From the NCBI GenBank assembly GCA_026984045.1, contig JALSSV010000074.1, forward strand, positions 1 to 41,873: a stretch of DNA of 41,873 bases. Direction: 5' to 3'. The position numbers and the translations under genes are program-made. Of the stretch, positions 38,470 to 41,873 are shown piece by piece (position 1 is the first letter of the stretch; each line of letters begins with the position of its first letter). Under the pieces are notes generated by a model. That model was given only the letters and a program-made list of their open reading frames with translations, ran no database searches and was not told the origin of the DNA. This stretch comes from Chromatiales bacterium. Its GTDB lineage: Bacteria; Pseudomonadota; Gammaproteobacteria; UBA6429; Thiohalophilaceae.

Positions 38470-39640
38470 AGGAGAAGTCGCAGGTCCACACCCGCGCCCG
38501 GGCCACGCCCCGTGCCAGATCGATGCGCACGGTGATCTCGTTGCGGTCCATCACCGCCTGACCCCGTTCCTCACGGTATTCCGGATCGCGGCCGCCGGCG
38601 GTGACGATCCGCACTTCGTCGAGCCAGATCCGCACGGCCTGAACGTCGAGATCGGGAACGGGTGCCCGGCCCACGGCGGCGAGTATGCGCCCCCAGTTGG
38701 GATCGGCGGCGAAGAAGGCCGTCTTGACCAGCGGCGAGTGGGCCACCGTCCAGGCCACTTCGAGGCATTCCGCCTCGCTGCCGCCCCCCGTGACCTCCAC
38801 ATGGATCAGTTTGGTGGCCCCTTCGCCGTCGCGGACCAGCCCCTTGGCCAGTTCCTCGCACAGCTCGGTCAGGGCCGCCTGCCAGGCGGCCAGGGCCGGC
38901 GTGCCCGTTTGCAGCGTCACGCCGCTTTGGCCCGTGGCCATCAGCACGCAGGCATCATTGGTGGAGGTATCGCCGTCCACCGTGATCCGGTTGAAGGAGA
39001 CGTCCACCGCCGCCTGCAGGCTGGTCTGCAGCAATTCGGGAGCGAGGGCGGCATCGGTGGCGATATAGGCCAGCATGGTGGCCATGTTCGGGCGGATCAT
39101 GCCGGCCCCCTTGGCCATGCCCGTGAGCGTCACCGTCCGCCCGTCGATCTCAAGCGTGCGCGACAGCCGTTTGGGCCGGGTGTCGGTGGTAAGGATCCCC
39201 CAGGAGGCCTCGTCCCAGCCGTCGGCGTCGAGCGCCTCGAGCGCCGTCGGCAGGGCCGAGGTGATCCGCGCCACCGGCAGATCCTCGCCGATGACGCCCG
39301 TGGAGAACGGCAGAACCTGCTCCATCTCGCACCCCCCATGGCCGGCCAACGCCGCGCAGCATTCCCGCGCCGCACGCAGCCCCGCCTCGCCGGTGCCGGC
39401 ATTGGCATTGCCGGTATTGACGAGCAGGTAACGCGGTGCGCCCTGCGCCAGATGTTCCCGGGCCACGATCACCGGCGCGGCGCAGAAGGCATTGCGGGTG
39501 AACACCGCCGCCGTGGTGGTCCCCTCGGCCAGTTCGATCACCACCAGATCGCGGCGATCCGGCTGCTTGATACCGGCCCGGGCGGTGCCCAGGCGGATGC
39601 CGGGGATGGGGAGGGCAGCGGGGAGATCGTCAGAGGTCAT
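38432..39640 (-). CDS. argJ: Bifunctional ornithine acetyltransferase / N-acetylglutamate synthase ArgJ
   Basis: Encodes 402 residues. ArgJ transfers acetyl from N-acetylornithine to glutamate in the cyclic arginine pathway. The self-cleavage nucleophile Thr188 lies in [17 protein letters not shown]; the precursor is split into alpha and beta chains there. Other blocks are [48 protein letters not shown], and [17 protein letters not shown]. The start [14 protein letters not shown] (39640) is chosen because an upstream in-frame start adds only a non-conserved extension. It lies downstream of secA after a 323-bp gap containing a REPIN. Confidence 0.96.
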   Translation of the reverse strand: MTSDDLPAALPIPGIRLGTARAGIKQPDRRDLVVIELAEGTTTAAVFTRNAFCAAPVIVAREHLAQGAPRYLLVNTGNANAGTGEAGLRAARECCAALAGHGGCEMEQVLPFSTGVIGEDLPVARITSALPTALEALDADGWDEASWGILTTDTRPKRLSRTLEIDGRTVTLTGMAKGAGMIRPNMATMLAYIATDAALAPELLQTSLQAAVDVSFNRITVDGDTSTNDACVLMATGQSGVTLQTGTPALAAWQAALTELCEELAKGLVRDGEGATKLIHVEVTGGGSEAECLEVAWTVAHSPLVKTAFFAADPNWGRILAAVGRAPVPDLDVQAVRIWLDEVRIVTAGGRDPEYREERGQAVMDRNEITVRIDLARGVARARVWTCDFSYDYVRINAEYRT

Positions 39641-39685
39641 GGATTGGAGGATTCCTGTCGGGAAGGGCAAACGGTTCGTATCTTC

Positions 39686-39817
39686 GTAGGAGCGGCGCCC
39701 CCGCCGCGATTTTGCGTTAGTGGGTAATGGAGGTCAGGGAAAAGCGTGGTGATGTTACCCGCAACCTGCTACTCGTCACCCGCAACCTTCTGATCGCGGC
39801 GGGGGCGCCGCTCCTAC
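39686..39817. repeat. REPIN (paired REP palindromes), copy 4, 132 bp
   Basis: GTAGGAGCGGCGCCCCCGCC... (39686-39709) is perfectly complementary to 39794-39817. The total length equals that of copy 1 exactly. The spacer differs but again carries CACCCGCAACC and TACCCGC phrases. The 323-bp gap 39641-39963 between argJ and secA holds this REPIN and a short TTTGCACCTTTGCGTTG phrase near the secA end. No other gene or terminator is evident. Confidence 0.9.
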
Positions 39818-39963
39818 CGTTTTCGTGCAAGGCAGAAAAGGCTTGCCCACGCCTCGCTTCGAATCGACGGCGAGGGCAATGTTGTCATGTCGGCCTGATA
39901 CCCAAGGGGCACACACCAGGACACCCTTCTCCCTTTGCACCTTTGCGTTGAAAACACAATCGG

Positions 39964-41873
39964 TCAGTTCAGCTTGCCGTGGCAGTGCTTGTACTTCTTG
40001 CCGGAACCGCAGGGGCAGGGTTCGTTGCGGCCCACCTTGCGGCCTTCGCGCACGAAGGGCTTGTGGGATTCTTCGGCTTCGGCCGTCGCGGTTTCGGCAT
40101 CGCCCTGCATGGCCGTGACGTTGGCATGCTGAAACTCCATCTGCTGCTCCAGAGCCCGGCGCTGGGCCTCGAGGGCGGCGATCTCTTCCTCGCTGTGGAT
40201 CTGCACCCGGCTCAGGAGCGTGATCACGTCGTGCTTGATGCGCTCGAGCATGGCCGCGAACAGCTCGAAGGATTCGCGTTTGTATTCCTGCTTGGGGTTC
40301 TTCTGCGCATAGCCGCGCAGGTGGATGCCCTGGCGCAACTGATCCATCAGGGCCAGGTGATCCCGCCACTGGCTGTCGAGCACTTCGAGGAACACCGCCT
40401 TTTCGATCTGGCGCATGACCTCGGCGCCGTACTGTTCCTCCTTCTCCCGGTAGGCCTGTTCCACCGCCTCGATGATGCGCTGGCGCAGGCCTTCCTCGTC
40501 CAGGCGCTCCTCGGCATCGAGCCAGCCCTGCACGTCCAGCGTCAGGCCGAACTCGGCCTTGAGGGCCTCCTGCAGGCCCGGAATGTCCCACTGTTCCTCG
40601 ATGCTCTGCGGCGGCACGTAGTCGCTGATGATGCCGATGACCACGTCGGCGCGGATCGCGCTGATGGTTTCCGAGAGATCCTCGCTGGCGAGGATTTCGT
40701 TGCGCTGGTTGTAGATCACCTTGCGCTGATCGTTGGCCACGTCGTCGTATTCGAGCAACTGCTTGCGCATGTCGAAGTTGTGACCTTCCACCTTGCGCTG
40801 GGCGTTCTCGATCGCCCGGCTCACCCAGGGATGCTCGATGGCCTCGCCTTCCTGCATGCCCAGGCGCTGCATGATGGCGCTGACCCGATCCGAGGCGAAG
40901 ATCCGCATCAGATTGTCTTCCAGGGAGAGGTAGAAGCGAGAAGAGCCGGGATCGCCCTGGCGCCCGGAACGGCCGCGCAACTGGTTGTCCACGCGCCGCG
41001 ATTCGTGGCGCTCGGTGCCGATGATGTGCAGGCCACCGGCCTCGAGCACCGTCTGGTGGCGCTTCTCCCAGTCGGCGCGCAGCTTCTCGATCTGTTCGTG
41101 GGTGGGATCCTTGAGCTTGTCGATCTCCGCCTCGAGATTGCCGCCGAGCACGATGTCGGTGCCGCGGCCGGCCATGTTGGTGGCAATGGTCACCGCCCCC
41201 GGCATGCCGGCCTGGGCCACGATCTCCGCCTCGCGCTCGTGCTGCTTGGCGTTGAGGACCTCGTGCTTGATGCCGGCCTTCTTCAGCAGGCCCGAGAGGT
41301 ATTCGGAGACCTCGATGGAGGTGGTGCCCACCAGCACCGGCTGCTGGCGCGCATGGCAGTCCTTGATGTCCTCGATCACCGCGTCGAACTTCTCGCGCTG
41401 GGTGAGGTAGACGAGATCGTTCATGTCCTTGCGGATCATCGGCCGGTGGGTGGGAATCACCACCACTTCCAGGCCATAGATCTGCTGGAACTCGTAGGCC
41501 TCGGTGTCGGCGGTGCCGGTCATGCCCGAGAGCTTGTCGTAGAGCCGGAAATAGTTCTGGAAGGTGATGGAGGCGACCGTCTGGTTCTCCTGCTGCACGG
41601 GCACGCCTTCCTTGGCCTCGATGGCCTGGTGCAGGCCGTCGGACCAGCGCCGGCCGGGCATGGTGCGGCCGGTGAACTCGTCGACGATGATCACCTCGTT
41701 GTTCTGCACGATGTAGTCCACGTCCTTCTGGAACAGGCTGTGCGCGCGCAGCGCGGCGATGACGTGGTGCAGCAGACCGATATTGGAGACGTCGTACAGC
41801 GATTCCCCCTCCTTGAGCAGGCCGGCTTCGAGCAGCAGGCGTTCCACCTTCTCGTGGCCTTCCTCGGTCAGGT
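39964..41873 (-). CDS. secA: Preprotein translocase ATPase SecA, C-terminal part
   Basis: The gene runs off the window; about 636 residues are visible. They begin with [19 protein letters not shown] and continue through the preprotein-binding and second nucleotide-binding regions: [105 protein letters not shown]. The C-terminal helical scaffold and SEC-C zinc finger ([17 protein letters not shown]) are complete. SecA powers post-translational export through SecYEG. It is followed by argJ and the Nudix fusion gene. Confidence 0.98.
   Translation of the reverse strand, partial: LTEEGHEKVERLLLEAGLLKEGESLYDVSNIGLLHHVIAALRAHSLFQKDVDYIVQNNEVIIVDEFTGRTMPGRRWSDGLHQAIEAKEGVPVQQENQTVASITFQNYFRLYDKLSGMTGTADTEAYEFQQIYGLEVVVIPTHRPMIRKDMNDLVYLTQREKFDAVIEDIKDCHARQQPVLVGTTSIEVSEYLSGLLKKAGIKHEVLNAKQHEREAEIVAQAGMPGAVTIATNMAGRGTDIVLGGNLEAEIDKLKDPTHEQIEKLRADWEKRHQTVLEAGGLHIIGTERHESRRVDNQLRGRSGRQGDPGSSRFYLSLEDNLMRIFASDRVSAIMQRLGMQEGEAIEHPWVSRAIENAQRKVEGHNFDMRKQLLEYDDVANDQRKVIYNQRNEILASEDLSETISAIRADVVIGIISDYVPPQSIEEQWDIPGLQEALKAEFGLTLDVQGWLDAEERLDEEGLRQRIIEAVEQAYREKEEQYGAEVMRQIEKAVFLEVLDSQWRDHLALMDQLRQGIHLRGYAQKNPKQEYKRESFELFAAMLERIKHDVITLLSRVQIHSEEEIAALEAQRRALEQQMEFQHANVTAMQGDAETATAEAEESHKPFVREGRKVGRNEPCPCGSGKKYKHCHGKLN

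Overview
The window is about 42 kb of GC-rich DNA (roughly two thirds G+C by eye) from what looks like a gammaproteobacterium. The order secA-argJ-nudix followed by yacG-zapD-coaE-pilD-pilC-pilB, the clpB/pgeF/rluD/bamD group and the individual protein sequences all fit that class. An orphan soxB (thiosulfohydrolase) suggests a sulfur-oxidising lineage, perhaps near the Chromatiales. That placement is inference. The window starts inside ettA and ends inside secA.

Layout. 1-7000: end of ettA, two small genes of unknown role, hemH (haem), soxB, and the methionine sulfoxide repair pair msrP-msrQ. 7000-9300: a small membrane protein and an orphan hybrid-free sensor kinase. 9400-10130: tRNA-Asn with its promoter and terminator, beside a duplicated 3' tRNA end, then a bidirectional terminator. 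10130-17250: clpB with a near-perfect heat-shock promoter, then a minus-strand series (ZIP transporter, GcvR-like ACT protein, def, lysophospholipid acyltransferase, FMN glutamate-synthase-like protein). 17380-20275: pgeF and rluD, divergent from bamD. 20680-24785: minus-strand operon sucC-sucD-nadE-glnB. 24900-36963: plus-strand type IV pilus locus (PP0621-like gene, pilS, pilR, sigma-54-driven pilA, a second pilin, an O-antigen-ligase-like protein with TPRs, pilB, pilC, pilD), running into coaE-zapD-yacG. 37070-41873: minus-strand secA, argJ, Nudix-ThiE fusion and a small lipoprotein.

Most coding content is ordinary housekeeping. The unusual content lies between genes. Three copies (about 197, 202 and 248 bp) of a nested-palindrome element sit at 2715-2911, 12909-13110 and 20429-20676. 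Each has a nearly invariant 52-bp core, flanked by 30-bp inverted arms whose sequence differs between copies but stays complementary within a copy. The core folds into hairpins that present GGA in or at the loop, like CsrA/RsmA binding sites; one copy carries a 51-bp insertion with two more such hairpins. Separate REP/REPIN palindromes (two exactly 132 bp long) lie beside two of these elements. Several genes (hemH, the sensor kinase, pgeF, the acyltransferase) end inside repeats that supply their C-terminal residues.

The pilus genes form a coherent system. PilS/PilR would activate the sigma-54 promoter of pilA, PilB/PilC/PilD assemble and process pilin, and the lower-GC ligase-like gene beside the pilins may glycosylate them.
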